64,000 nucleotides of DNA from Thiomicrorhabdus aquaedulcis (lineage in GTDB: Bacteria > Pseudomonadota > Gammaproteobacteria > Thiomicrospirales > Thiomicrospiraceae): positions 496,001 to 560,000 of the forward strand of contig NZ_AP018722.1 in NCBI RefSeq assembly GCF_004001325.1, written 5' to 3'. The position numbers and the translations under genes were made by a program. The first letter of the stretch is position 1. Each line of letters begins with the position of its first letter. The notes beneath the pieces are model-generated. The model worked only from the letters and a program-made list of their open reading frames with translations. It was not told where the DNA came from and ran no database searches. Of the stretch, positions 54,802 to 63,628 are shown one piece after another.

Positions 54802-55593
54802 TTATTGAGGTGATTTTTTAGTCAGCAATGCTAAAAATATTAACGTGGCCATCAATACAATCGCAGGCCCTGTGGGCACGTCCCAGTAATACGATGCCAA
54901 TAAACCTAATAGCACCGACACACTGCCCAATAGCATGCTCATAAATAACATTTTTTCGGGAGTCGCTGACAGCTTGCGAGCCGCGGCGGCAGGAATAATA
55001 AGCAATGAAGTGACTAATAACACGCCGACAATTTTCATTGAAAGGGCAATCATTAACGCCAGGAGCAATACAAATTGTAATTGCACCCATTTAACGGGCA
55101 CGCCTTCAACCTGTGCCAAATCGGGGTTTAGGGTAAGGTTAAGCAGGTCTTGCCAGTGGCGCATGTAAAACAACGCTATAAACCCTCCCACTAGGGCAAT
55201 TAAGGCTAAATCAAACGCGTTAATGCTTAAAATGTCGCCAAATAAATAGCCCATTAAATCGACCTGCACGTTGTCTTGTAAGCTAATCAGCACTAAACCT
55301 AATGCTAGGCTGCTGTGGGCTAAAATGCCTAATAACGTGTCGGCAGAAAGTTGGCGGGTTTGCCCTAAATAAAAGACACCCCAGGCAATTAACAGCGATA
55401 CCACAATCACACTAAGGGTTAAATTAGTCTGAAAAAACAGCCCAATACTCACGCCCAATAACGCCGAGTGAGCCAGCGTGGCACCAAAGTACGACTGACG
55501 TTGCCACACCACAAACACGCCCAGCGGCGCCGAAATGAGTGCTACACCCAAACCGCCCAGTAACGCAAATAACATAAAATCAGCCAACATCAT
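54802..55593 (-). CDS. znuB: Zinc ABC transporter permease ZnuB
   Basis: A 263-residue ABC-3 family metal permease with about eight helices. Seen: FVVWQRQSYFGATLAHSALL (EAA-like coupling region), GDILSINAFDLALI and SMKIVGVLLVTSLLIIPAAA. It forms the membrane channel for ZnuA and ZnuC. Its start overlaps the znuC stop by four bases. Substrate zinc rather than manganese is inferred from the His-rich ZnuA and ZnuC partners. Confidence 0.9.
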   Translation of the reverse strand: MMLADFMLFALLGGLGVALISAPLGVFVVWQRQSYFGATLAHSALLGVSIGLFFQTNLTLSVIVVSLLIAWGVFYLGQTRQLSADTLLGILAHSSLALGLVLISLQDNVQVDLMGYLFGDILSINAFDLALIALVGGFIALFYMRHWQDLLNLTLNPDLAQVEGVPVKWVQLQFVLLLALMIALSMKIVGVLLVTSLLIIPAAAARKLSATPEKMLFMSMLLGSVSVLLGLLASYYWDVPTGPAIVLMATLIFLALLTKKSPQ

Positions 55594-56452
55594 TGTGATT
55601 TCTCCTGGCGAGTAAGGCTAATAATAGGCAAAGGTTTAAGCGCACTACCAGGTTGAGTTGCTTTAAGCGAATGTCCGTGGGTATGGTCGCATTTTGACGG
55701 GTCGTGATGGTGTTCGTAAAACGCGATAATGTCAGTTTGCCCACCAAACAGCGCTCTAAACTCGGGCGACTGGCTAACGTCTTGCGGGTGACCCGAACAG
55801 CAAATATGTTGATTAAGGCACAATACCTGATCGGTGTTTTTCATCACGATGTGCAAGTCGTGACTGACCATTAAAATCCCGCAGCCGCGCTGGTGTCTAA
55901 TTTGATTAATATACTGATACAGCTCGGTTTGCCCTTGAATATCCACCCCTTGAACCGGCTCGTCTAGCACCAATAAATCAGGCTCACGTACTAAAGCGCG
56001 TGCCAGTAAAATACGTTGCATTTCGCCCCCCGAAACCCTTTGAATCGGTTGAGTTAGTAGGTGAGCAATATTGAGTTCGCTAATGACTTGCAAAAGGGTT
56101 GTGGTATTATTGTCGGCCAAATTTTGTATGCTTTTTTTAGGGTTGTGCTTATGTGGTACGCCCAGGGTTAAAAATCGTTCAACCGTCATAGGCAGCGTAG
56201 GGTCTATTTGAATTTTTGGGGCATAAAGCCAATCTTAAGACCGCTTTTACGCACCACCTTGCCCGATGTGGGTTTTAACAGCCCCAATAAGATTTTAAGC
56301 AGGGTGGATTTTCCCGCGCCATTGGGGCCAATTAACGTCACAATTTCTTTGGAATGAATGGCCAATGAAACGTTGTTAAGCACTTCTGTTGAGCCAAATT
56401 GATGGCTAATTTGGCTGACTTCAATGAGCGGTTTGCGGGGGGCGTTAACCAT
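55590..56452 (-). CDS. znuC: Zinc ABC transporter ATPase ZnuC, apparent frameshift
   Basis: The two open halves join to one ATPase of about 287 residues. Seen: TLIGPNGAGKSTLLKILLGL (Walker A), VSGGEMQRILLARAL (ABC signature), LLVLDEPVQGVDIQ (Walker B) and MVSHDLHIV. The C-terminus is His-rich (HHDPSKCDHTHGHS), typical of zinc importers. The break is in a five-A run on the coding strand (T5 at 56213-56217); one more base gives FMPQKIQIDPTLPMTVERFL, the family sequence. ATG 56452 is preferred, with AGGA upstream. Confidence 0.87.
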
Positions 56453-56575
56453 AAAATGGGTTTTCCTAAAAATCAAAGCGTGGTGTGCGAAGGGTATTTG
56501 CCCCTGTATTTTGCAGGCTATTTTAGCGTTATCTGTGACATTACGAGTAGGAGTTTTACCAGTGATAAAAAAGTG

Positions 56576-57556
56576 ATGAATTTAAGCGTGAGTGCGTGGT
56601 TTAGCATTGTGGTCTTGAGTGCGCTGCATACTGCGCACACGGTGCAGGCGGCGAATGTGGTGGTGTCTATTCCTCCGTTGGCAGGTTTAATTGCGCCTTT
56701 ATTGGGTGAGAACGATCAACTGCATGTGCTGTTGCAACCTGGGGTGTCGCCGCATGGTTTCCAGTTAAAACCGTCTCATTTAAAGCAGTTAACGCAGGCC
56801 GATTTAATTGTCGCCGTAGGCTCACCCGTTGATCAGTGGATGCATAAAGCCAGTAATGCTCAAACGGCAGTGCGCCTTAATATGCTAGAGCTCCCAGGCT
56901 TAGAGAAACTGCCCTTACGCCAGGGTGGCTTGTGGGAGTCGCACCGAGCAAAAGACACGCCTAAAAATCAACACGATCATGACCATGAGCATGAAAGTAA
57001 CATGGCTTACGACGGTCATTTATGGATGTCATGGACTAACGCCGTGTTATTGGTTAACGCGGTCAGCGCGCAATTGCAGCGCGCTAATCCAACAGAGGTG
57101 ACGGCCATACAACAACGCACCCAGGCCTGGTTAACGCGTTTAAACGCCAGTCAAACCCATATTGCAGGGCAACTTAAGCCGTTTACTCACCACGGGTTTT
57201 TAGTGCTGCATGATGCGTTTCAATATTTTGAACACCAATTTGGTTTAAAGGGCATGGGGTCTATTCGCCTTAATCCCGAGTTGCCGCCCAGTTTAAAACG
57301 CATTGATACGCTCAGAGAAAAAATTAAAACGGGTCAAGTACGTTGCATTTTTAAAGAGCCGCAGTTTCCTGAAAAAAATGTCTTAGCCGTGGTGCAAGGT
57401 TTGTCGGTCAATATAGGTCAACTTGATCCAATGGGGTCGGTGTATGTCTTTGAATACGCACAGCGCAACCCAAATGAGTCTAAACGCGATTACGTAAACT
57501 ACGACGTGATGATGCAGGGTTTGGCCGATGCTTTTAGTCAATGTTTGACGCAGTAG
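56576..57556 (+). CDS. znuA: Periplasmic zinc-binding protein ZnuA
   Basis: A 326-residue cluster 9 solute-binding protein. The signal peptide ends HTVQA before ANVVVSIPP. Metal ligands are in LLQPGVSPHGFQLKPSHLKQ (His), the short acidic His-rich loop DHDHEHE, then DGHLWMSWTNAVLL (His) and FLVLHDAFQYFEHQFG (His). It delivers zinc to ZnuBC encoded divergently. The frame is open from 56399 but ATG 56576 starts the signal peptide; no Zur box is evident in the 123-base gap to znuC. Its 3' end overlaps the next gene by 16 bases. Confidence 0.9.
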   Translation: MNLSVSAWFSIVVLSALHTAHTVQAANVVVSIPPLAGLIAPLLGENDQLHVLLQPGVSPHGFQLKPSHLKQLTQADLIVAVGSPVDQWMHKASNAQTAVRLNMLELPGLEKLPLRQGGLWESHRAKDTPKNQHDHDHEHESNMAYDGHLWMSWTNAVLLVNAVSAQLQRANPTEVTAIQQRTQAWLTRLNASQTHIAGQLKPFTHHGFLVLHDAFQYFEHQFGLKGMGSIRLNPELPPSLKRIDTLREKIKTGQVRCIFKEPQFPEKNVLAVVQGLSVNIGQLDPMGSVYVFEYAQRNPNESKRDYVNYDVMMQGLADAFSQCLTQ

Positions 57557-58299
57557 CCATCGTGAAATCGTTAAGTTTAACGCCATTAAACATCGCTATA
57601 GTGGGTTTGCCGGGGGCTGGAAAATCACGTGTTCTAGCCAGTCTTAGCCAGCACTCATTAACGACCAGGCCTGGTCAATCGTGTGAAATAAATGTCTTTT
57701 TGCCCGATTTAGATTCCGCTATGACAGCGCAAATTTGGCAGGTATGGTGTGTTGTCGACGTGCGCAAACCTTTGCTGACGGGTCGCGACGTTTATGTAGA
57801 GCAAGCGTTGCACGACTTATTACGCCAAGCACATGGTGTGGTGTTGACGTTTTTAGAACAGGCCGATTTAACTCAGCAGGCCTGGTGGAACCATTGGTTA
57901 AAACATCATTACCCGCATTTACCCGTCGTGCGCTGGTTAAATCAACAGTTTACCCCCCAATGGCCAGGATTTGAACTCGATGCAGTCAACAGCGTAATAA
58001 ATGTGCCTCTGCCGGGGGCTTGGCAGCGTTTTGAGTTTGATTTGGGGCGGGTCTGTTTAGACCATTTGTTAATGGGTTTGGACGCATCCAAAAGCAATTT
58101 AGACATGGCTATTTGGCGGGTGCACGGAGTGCTTAATACGCTGGAATATCAAAATGCCGTGGCGGTAGAGGGTACGCCCACGCTGTTACAAAGCTTTGCG
58201 GCAGAGGCCAATTTGGCATACGCACCTGGGCAATTGGTTATTGAAGGTTTTCATCTTGACCAGGCCTGGTTAACGCAAATTGTCATGGCCGCAACGTAA
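57541..58299 (+). CDS. P-loop protein resembling COG0523/CobW metallochaperones
   Basis: A 252-residue protein with a Walker A loop, IVGLPGAGKSRVLASL (near residue 20). VVLTFLEQADLTQQAWW recalls the NKxD region of CobW-type GTPases, but the Asn-Lys is not present. The C-terminal half (MAIWRVHGVLNTLEYQN, then GQLVIEGFHLDQ) resembles a CobW C-terminal domain. The metal-binding CxCC motif of the G3E family is missing. It overlaps znuA by 16 bases and so is likely co-translated with it. A role in zinc handling is inferred. It carries three CAGGCCTG palindromes, one in each reading frame (encoding RPGQ, QAWW and QAWL in two of them). Confidence 0.55.
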   Translation: MFDAVAIVKSLSLTPLNIAIVGLPGAGKSRVLASLSQHSLTTRPGQSCEINVFLPDLDSAMTAQIWQVWCVVDVRKPLLTGRDVYVEQALHDLLRQAHGVVLTFLEQADLTQQAWWNHWLKHHYPHLPVVRWLNQQFTPQWPGFELDAVNSVINVPLPGAWQRFEFDLGRVCLDHLLMGLDASKSNLDMAIWRVHGVLNTLEYQNAVAVEGTPTLLQSFAAEANLAYAPGQLVIEGFHLDQAWLTQIVMAAT

Positions 58300-58399
58300 A
58301 ATAAACTTAGAGCAAGTTGCAGCAACTTTGGCACAAAGATAGACTTTTTATGAATAACCTACTAAAATACTCTGAAATTCAATTTAGGTGAATCCGTTC

Positions 58400-59899
58400 A
58401 TGTTGCAAACAGCCCAGCACACGCCACTGCCATCCGAGACCGCGCAATATCAAGAAATTGATGACTTGCTCAGTCGTAATAAACATTACAAAGAAGGCTT
58501 TGTCACCACCACCAAGGTAGACACCTTTGACAAAGGGCTTACCGAAGAGGTAGTGCGCGCTATTTCGGCCAAAAAGAACGAGCCGCAATGGATGCTGGAT
58601 TTTAGGCTTAAAGCCTTTGCGCATTGGTTAACGCTTGAAGAACCGCATTGGGCCAAAGCCAAGTACACGCCGTTAGACTATCAAGATTACAGTTACTATT
58701 CGGCTCCCGCCTGCGGCAACTGCGCCGGCCATTGCGATGCTGACGGTATCCAGCAAGGCATTGACCCCGAAGTGGCCAAAGCGTTTGCCGATTTGGGCGT
58801 GCCGATTATGGGCGAAAACGCCAATGTGGCCGTAGACGCTATTTTTGATTCTATTTCGGTCTCCACCAACAAACGCGAAGACTTGGCTGAATTGGGTATT
58901 ATTTTTTGCTCGTTTACCGAAGCGGTACAAGACTATCCCGAACTGGTGCAAAAATACATGGGCACGGTGGTGCCTTATCACGATAATTATTTTGCCACGC
59001 TTAACTCGGCGGTGGCCTCGGACGGTACTTTTGTGTACATTCCGCCCAATGTACGTTGCCCGATTGATTTATCGACCTATTTTAGAATAAACGAAGCCAA
59101 AACCGGTCAGTTTGAGCGCACCATTTTGGTGGCCGACAAAGGCAGTTACGTCAGTTATTTAGAAGGCTGTTCGGCACCTGTGCGCGACACCTATCAATTG
59201 CACGCCGCTGTGGTCGAAGTTATTGTGATGGACGACGCCGAAGTTAAGTATTCCACCGTGCAAAACTGGTATCCGGGCGACGACGAATGCACCGGCGGCA
59301 TTTTAAACTTTGTGACCAAGCGCGGTATTTGCGAAGGTAAAAACGCCAAGTTATCATGGACGCAAGCGGAAACTGGCTCGGCCATTACCTGGAAATACCC
59401 CAGTTGCATTTTAAAAGGCGATAATTCCATTGGAGAGTTTTATTCGGTGGCACTGACCAATCGCCGTCAGCAAGCCGATACGGGCACTAAGATGATTCAC
59501 ATTGGTAAAAATACGCGCAGCACCATTATTTCAAAAGGCCTGTCGGCGGGGCGCAGTGACAACACTTATCGCGGTATGGTAAAAATATTGCCCAGTGCCG
59601 AAGGTGCGCGCAACTACACGCAGTGCGATTCGATGTTAATTGGCGACCAATGTGGGGCGCATACGTTTCCGTACATTGAAGTTGAAAACGCTTCCGCGCA
59701 GGTCGAGCACGAAGCCACGACTTCGCGCATTGGCGAGGATCAGTTGTTTTATTGCAAACAGCGCGGCATCAGCGAGCAAGACGCCATTTCGATGATTGTG
59801 AATGGCTTTTGCAAAGAGGTGTTTAGCGAGTTGCCGTTGGAATTTGCCCAAGAAGCCGAAGAGTTGTTGGCCATTAGCCTAGAAGGTTCCGTAGGTTAA
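58400..59899 (+). CDS. sufB: Fe-S cluster assembly scaffold SufB
   Basis: A 499-residue SufB, part of the SufBC2D scaffold that builds Fe-S clusters. Seen: [78 protein letters not shown] and the C-terminal [20 protein letters not shown]. The motif CGNCAGHCD near residue 103 is a cysteine cluster. ATG 58400 with AGGTGA nine bases upstream is chosen over GTG 58388. It is the first gene of sufBCDS; no iscR- or sufR-like regulator and no sufA is adjacent. Confidence 0.95.
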   Translation: MLQTAQHTPLPSETAQYQEIDDLLSRNKHYKEGFVTTTKVDTFDKGLTEEVVRAISAKKNEPQWMLDFRLKAFAHWLTLEEPHWAKAKYTPLDYQDYSYYSAPACGNCAGHCDADGIQQGIDPEVAKAFADLGVPIMGENANVAVDAIFDSISVSTNKREDLAELGIIFCSFTEAVQDYPELVQKYMGTVVPYHDNYFATLNSAVASDGTFVYIPPNVRCPIDLSTYFRINEAKTGQFERTILVADKGSYVSYLEGCSAPVRDTYQLHAAVVEVIVMDDAEVKYSTVQNWYPGDDECTGGILNFVTKRGICEGKNAKLSWTQAETGSAITWKYPSCILKGDNSIGEFYSVALTNRRQQADTGTKMIHIGKNTRSTIISKGLSAGRSDNTYRGMVKILPSAEGARNYTQCDSMLIGDQCGAHTFPYIEVENASAQVEHEATTSRIGEDQLFYCKQRGISEQDAISMIVNGFCKEVFSELPLEFAQEAEELLAISLEGSVG

Positions 59900-59919
59900 C
59901 AATACGTTAATTTTACGTT

Positions 59920-59933
59920 CACCAGGCCTGGTC
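59920..59933. repeat. CAGGCCTG palindrome in the sufB-sufC gap
   Basis: CACCAGGCCTGGTC lies 20 bases after the sufB stop, inside the suf operon, and differs from the 14-mer consensus by one base. No T-run follows, so transcription should continue into sufC. Confidence 0.85.
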
Positions 59934-60013
59934 AATCCGGTTTTTACACGGCAAGTGCGTACTGTAAAACACCACCCAATCCTTAATTTAAGACTAAAAA
60001 AAGAACTTCACTT

Positions 60014-60769
60014 ATGCTATTAAACGTAGAAAATCTTCAAGCACAAATTGACGACAAACTCATTCTTAAAGGTTTAAATCTTCAGGTAAACCCCGGAGAA
60101 GTTCACGCCATTATGGGGCCAAACGGCGCGGGCAAAAGCACCTTGGCCAATGTATTGGCGGGTCGTGACGACTATGAAGTTGTGGGCGGCAAGGTCGTGT
60201 TTAACGGCGAAGACCTGTTGGACATGGCGCCCGAAGACCGTGCGCGCAAAGGCGTGTTTTTGGCGTTTCAATATCCGGTCGAAATTCCGGGTGTTAGCAA
60301 TAAACTGTTTATGCAAACCGCTTTAAACGCCGTGCGTGCCGAACAAGGCTTGCCCGCACTGGACATGTTTGACTTTGACGAATACGCGCAGGCTAAAATT
60401 GACCTACTGGACATGAAGGCCGATTTGCTGGAACGCTCGGTGAATGTCGGTTTTTCGGGTGGCGAAAAGAAGCGTAACGACATTTTTCAGATGGCGTTGC
60501 TTGAGCCCAAATTGTGCATTTTAGATGAAACCGATTCGGGTCTAGACATTGACGCATTGCGCGTGGTCGCCAATGGCGTAAACGCCTTAAGGTCGCCCGA
60601 GCGTAGTTTTATTGTGGTCACGCATTATCAACGTTTGTTGGACTACATTAAGCCCGATTTTGTGCATGTTTTGGTCAATGGAAAAATTGTCAAATCCGGT
60701 GGTTTTGAGTTGGTGCATGCCCTAGAAGAGCATGGTTACGACGAATTAATTTCGCAACACGGAGCGTAG
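60014..60769 (+). CDS. sufC: Fe-S assembly ATPase SufC
   Basis: A 251-residue ABC ATPase that powers the SufBCD scaffold. Seen: IMGPNGAGKSTLANVLAG (Walker A), VFLAFQYPVEIPGVSNKLF (Q-loop of the SufC type), VGFSGGEKKRNDIFQM (signature), CILDETDSGLDIDAL (Walker B with the SufC-specific ETDSGLD) and FIVVTHYQRLLDYI. There is a GAAC-type leader before ATG 60014. SufD follows four bases after the stop. Confidence 0.96.
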   Translation: MLLNVENLQAQIDDKLILKGLNLQVNPGEVHAIMGPNGAGKSTLANVLAGRDDYEVVGGKVVFNGEDLLDMAPEDRARKGVFLAFQYPVEIPGVSNKLFMQTALNAVRAEQGLPALDMFDFDEYAQAKIDLLDMKADLLERSVNVGFSGGEKKRNDIFQMALLEPKLCILDETDSGLDIDALRVVANGVNALRSPERSFIVVTHYQRLLDYIKPDFVHVLVNGKIVKSGGFELVHALEEHGYDELISQHGA

Positions 60770-60773
60770 TCCT

Positions 60774-62144
60774 TTGGCGCAGAGTCTTGAAATCACAGCG
60801 CCGTCCAGCACGGCGCGTAAAATGTCCCCGGTCGCTCGGCAAGCAGTAGCGCATTATGTCGGGTTGTCGCAAACTTTAAATCAACAGCAGGACAGCTCCA
60901 GCGTGCAAACGGCGCGCGCGCATGCGCAAGGCATCTTGGCAAACGCAGGCTTTCCCACGCAACGCGATGAGGCTTGGCAGTACACTAAACTCACTGAATT
61001 TGTAAAAACCCATTTTACAATGGCCGGCGCCAGTCACATTACCGAACAAGATGTGCAAAAATTTATGCCGCCTTACCCAGTGACCAAATTGGTGTTTGTT
61101 GACGGATGGTTTAGCGAACGCTTTTCGGATGATTTGGTTGATTTGCCGCGTGGCGTTACCATTGAAACCATGCGCGACGCCGAAAGCATCTCGGGCGGCG
61201 CGGCAGCGTTGTTTAACCACCAAAGGGCGTTTGACGTTGAACCTTTTGCGGTGTTAAACACCGCGTTGTTGGCCGATGGCTATTACTTGCAAGTGGCGCG
61301 CCATACCTGTTTAGAGCAACCTATTTTTGTGTTGTACTTGCAGACTCGGCACGACCAAATAGCCAATGTTCGCAATCGCGTTATTATTGAAGAAAACGCG
61401 CAAATAACCCTGGTTGAACACTATGCGTCACTCAATACCGACGCTTTAGCCACGGTTAGCGGTTGCACCAATGTGGTGAATGAATTAACCCTGGGCGAGT
61501 CGGCGCAATGTCATCAGGTGATTGTGCAAACCCAAAATCACAGCAGCTACTATTTTAATAATCAGTTTATTTATCAAGCCGCCAAAAGCCAGTTTTTTGG
61601 TTTTTACGCAGGCCTGGGCAGTGTGACTTCGCGCCACCAAAACCATTTGTGGATGAACGGCGAGCGCGTAGAAAGTTCGCAAAACAGTGCGTGCATTGGG
61701 CGGGCAGGGCAAACGGTGGACAGTCGCACCGACACTCAACACAACCAAACGTGGGGCACCAGCCGTCAACTGCATAAATTTGTGTTGGACGACACCGCGA
61801 TTGGGGTATTTGATGGCATGATTAAAGTCGATCGATTGGCGCAAAAAACCGACGGTCAAATGGACAATAAAAATTTGTTGCTGTCCAATGCCGCCAAAAT
61901 GGATTCTAAGCCAAAACTTGAAATTTATGCCGACGACGTCAAATGTTCGCACGGCTCGGCCACGGGGCAAATTAACCCAGAGCAAATTTTTTATTTGCAG
62001 GCGCGCGGTATTGCACGTGCTCAAGCGGTTCATATGATTACCCAAGCATTTTTGATGGAGCCAGCCGAGGCCATTGTGCACGCTGGCGTACGTCATTGGG
62101 TTATGGATTGGTTAACCAAAACGCTTAACGATTCTAACGCTTAA
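60774..62144 (+). CDS. sufD: Fe-S cluster assembly protein SufD
   Basis: A 456-residue SufD, the SufB paralogue. Seen: AGFPTQRDEAWQYTKLTEFV (SufD N-terminal pattern), VFVDGWFSERFSD, LEQPIFVLYLQT, HNQTWGTSRQLHKFVLDD, VFDGMIKVDRLAQKTDGQ and the conserved DVKCSHGSATGQINPEQIFY followed by LQARGI. It probably starts at TTG 60774, with GGAG 12 bases upstream; no in-frame ATG with a better site was seen at the N-terminus. Confidence 0.94.
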   Translation: MAQSLEITAPSSTARKMSPVARQAVAHYVGLSQTLNQQQDSSSVQTARAHAQGILANAGFPTQRDEAWQYTKLTEFVKTHFTMAGASHITEQDVQKFMPPYPVTKLVFVDGWFSERFSDDLVDLPRGVTIETMRDAESISGGAAALFNHQRAFDVEPFAVLNTALLADGYYLQVARHTCLEQPIFVLYLQTRHDQIANVRNRVIIEENAQITLVEHYASLNTDALATVSGCTNVVNELTLGESAQCHQVIVQTQNHSSYYFNNQFIYQAAKSQFFGFYAGLGSVTSRHQNHLWMNGERVESSQNSACIGRAGQTVDSRTDTQHNQTWGTSRQLHKFVLDDTAIGVFDGMIKVDRLAQKTDGQMDNKNLLLSNAAKMDSKPKLEIYADDVKCSHGSATGQINPEQIFYLQARGIARAQAVHMITQAFLMEPAEAIVHAGVRHWVMDWLTKTLNDSNA

Positions 62145-62163
62145 CGATTTAAGGGGGTAATGG

Positions 62164-63402
62164 ATGCAAACATCGCTTAAAAACAGTCCCGATTTTAGCC
62201 AGATTCGCGCGCAGTTTCCCATTTTGCAACAAACCGAAAATGGCCAGCCATTGGTGTACTTGGATAACGGCGCGACCGCGCAAAAACCGTTGTCGGTGAT
62301 TGAGGCGATGGACACTTATTACCGCACACAAAACGCCAATGTACATCGTGGCGTGTACGGTTTAAGTGAGCGTGCCACCGAGTTGTACGAAGGCGCACGC
62401 GAAACCGTGCGCCAGTTTTTAAACGCGCAATCGACCAAAGAAATTATTTTTGTGCGCGGCACTACCGAGGCCATTAATTTGGTGGCCTTTAGTTGGGCGC
62501 GCGCCAACTTAACGCGTGATGATGAAATTATTGTAACCGAAATGGAGCATCACTCTAATATTGTGCCGTGGCAGTTGTTGCGTGATCAGCTGGGCATTAA
62601 ATTGTCGGTGTTGCGCATGAATCATTTGGGCGAAATTTGCCTAGAGGCCTTAAAAGGCATGGTGAGTGCTAAGACAAAGTTGCTGGCGGTCACCCAAATG
62701 TCGAACGCTTTGGGAACTATTAATCCTGTCAAAGAGATGGTACGCATTGCCCATTCGGTCGGCGCCAAAGTCTTAGTCGATGGCGCGCAAGCCACGCCAC
62801 ACATGGCGGTGGATGTACACGATTTGGATTGTGATTTTTATGCGCTGTCTGGGCATAAAATGTACGGCCCGACGGGCATTGGTGTGTTGTACGCCAAACA
62901 AGCGTTGTTAGAAGCCATGCCACCTTATCAGGCTGGGGGCGACATGATTTATTCGGTGACCTTTGAAAAAACCGAATACAACGTGTTGCCTTATAAATTT
63001 GAAGCCGGAACGCCGCACATTGCCGGTGCAATTGGCCTGGCGGCCGCCATTCGTTTTATTGAATCGATTGGTTTAGAGCACATTGCGGCGCACGAAGCCG
63101 ATTTATTGGCTTACGCCACCGCCGAGCTTAAAAAAATTGACGGTCTGCGCATTATTGGCGAGGCCAAGCACAAAGGTGGCGTGGTGTCGTTTGTAATCGA
63201 AGGGGTGCACCCACACGACATGGCGACCTTAATGGATCAAGAAGGCATTGCGTTGCGCGCCAGTCACCATTGCGCTATGCCGGTTATGCAACATTTTAAC
63301 GTGCCGGCCACCATTCGTGCCTCGTTTGGGGTGTACAACAATCACGCCGACATTGATCGTTTGGTGGCGGCTATTTTAGAAGCCAAATCGATGTTGCTTT
63401 AA
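62164..63402 (+). CDS. sufS: Cysteine desulfurase SufS
   Basis: A 412-residue PLP enzyme that takes sulfur from cysteine for cluster assembly. Seen: LVYLDNGATAQKPLSVIEAM, YRTQNANVHRGVYGLSERAT, VRGTTEAINLVAFSW, TEMEHHSNIVPWQLL, the PLP lysine in ALSGHKMYGPTGIGVLYAK and the active-site Cys in RASHHCAMPVMQHF. This is the group II (SufS/CsdA) type. No sufE or sufU follows within the window, so a partner must be elsewhere. It is preceded by AAGGGGG 8 bases before ATG 62164. Confidence 0.96.
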   Translation: MQTSLKNSPDFSQIRAQFPILQQTENGQPLVYLDNGATAQKPLSVIEAMDTYYRTQNANVHRGVYGLSERATELYEGARETVRQFLNAQSTKEIIFVRGTTEAINLVAFSWARANLTRDDEIIVTEMEHHSNIVPWQLLRDQLGIKLSVLRMNHLGEICLEALKGMVSAKTKLLAVTQMSNALGTINPVKEMVRIAHSVGAKVLVDGAQATPHMAVDVHDLDCDFYALSGHKMYGPTGIGVLYAKQALLEAMPPYQAGGDMIYSVTFEKTEYNVLPYKFEAGTPHIAGAIGLAAAIRFIESIGLEHIAAHEADLLAYATAELKKIDGLRIIGEAKHKGGVVSFVIEGVHPHDMATLMDQEGIALRASHHCAMPVMQHFNVPATIRASFGVYNNHADIDRLVAAILEAKSMLL

Positions 63403-63432
63403 CGGTTGTTTTAACTGTCTCTATAAACTACG

Positions 63433-63458
63433 AGCATTGACCAGGCCTGGTCAATGCT
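63433..63458. repeat. 26-bp perfect palindrome centred on CAGGCCTG
   Basis: The exact 14-mer (63439-63452) is extended on both sides by AGCATT/AATGCT to the longest such palindrome in the window. It lies 30 bases after the sufS stop and probably forms a hairpin in the transcript, although no T-run follows. Confidence 0.88.
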
Positions 63459-63628
63459 AAAGTCGTTGTAAACCATCATCAATCAGCACTAAAACAGCAA
63501 GCGTTTATTCAAGTTATCATGCCGTTATGGCATTTTCTTCTGTGTCTTTATCGAATATTTTAGCGCCGGTTTATGCAAAGCGTTGTATCATATCGCCCAT
63601 TCAAAATAATAGAAATAAAGCGTTTTTA

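Noticed and set aside
61485-62096. 203-codon minus-strand ORF opposite sufD
   Set aside because: It lies wholly within a clearly coding sufD, has no family features and no ribosome site; it is a shadow frame.
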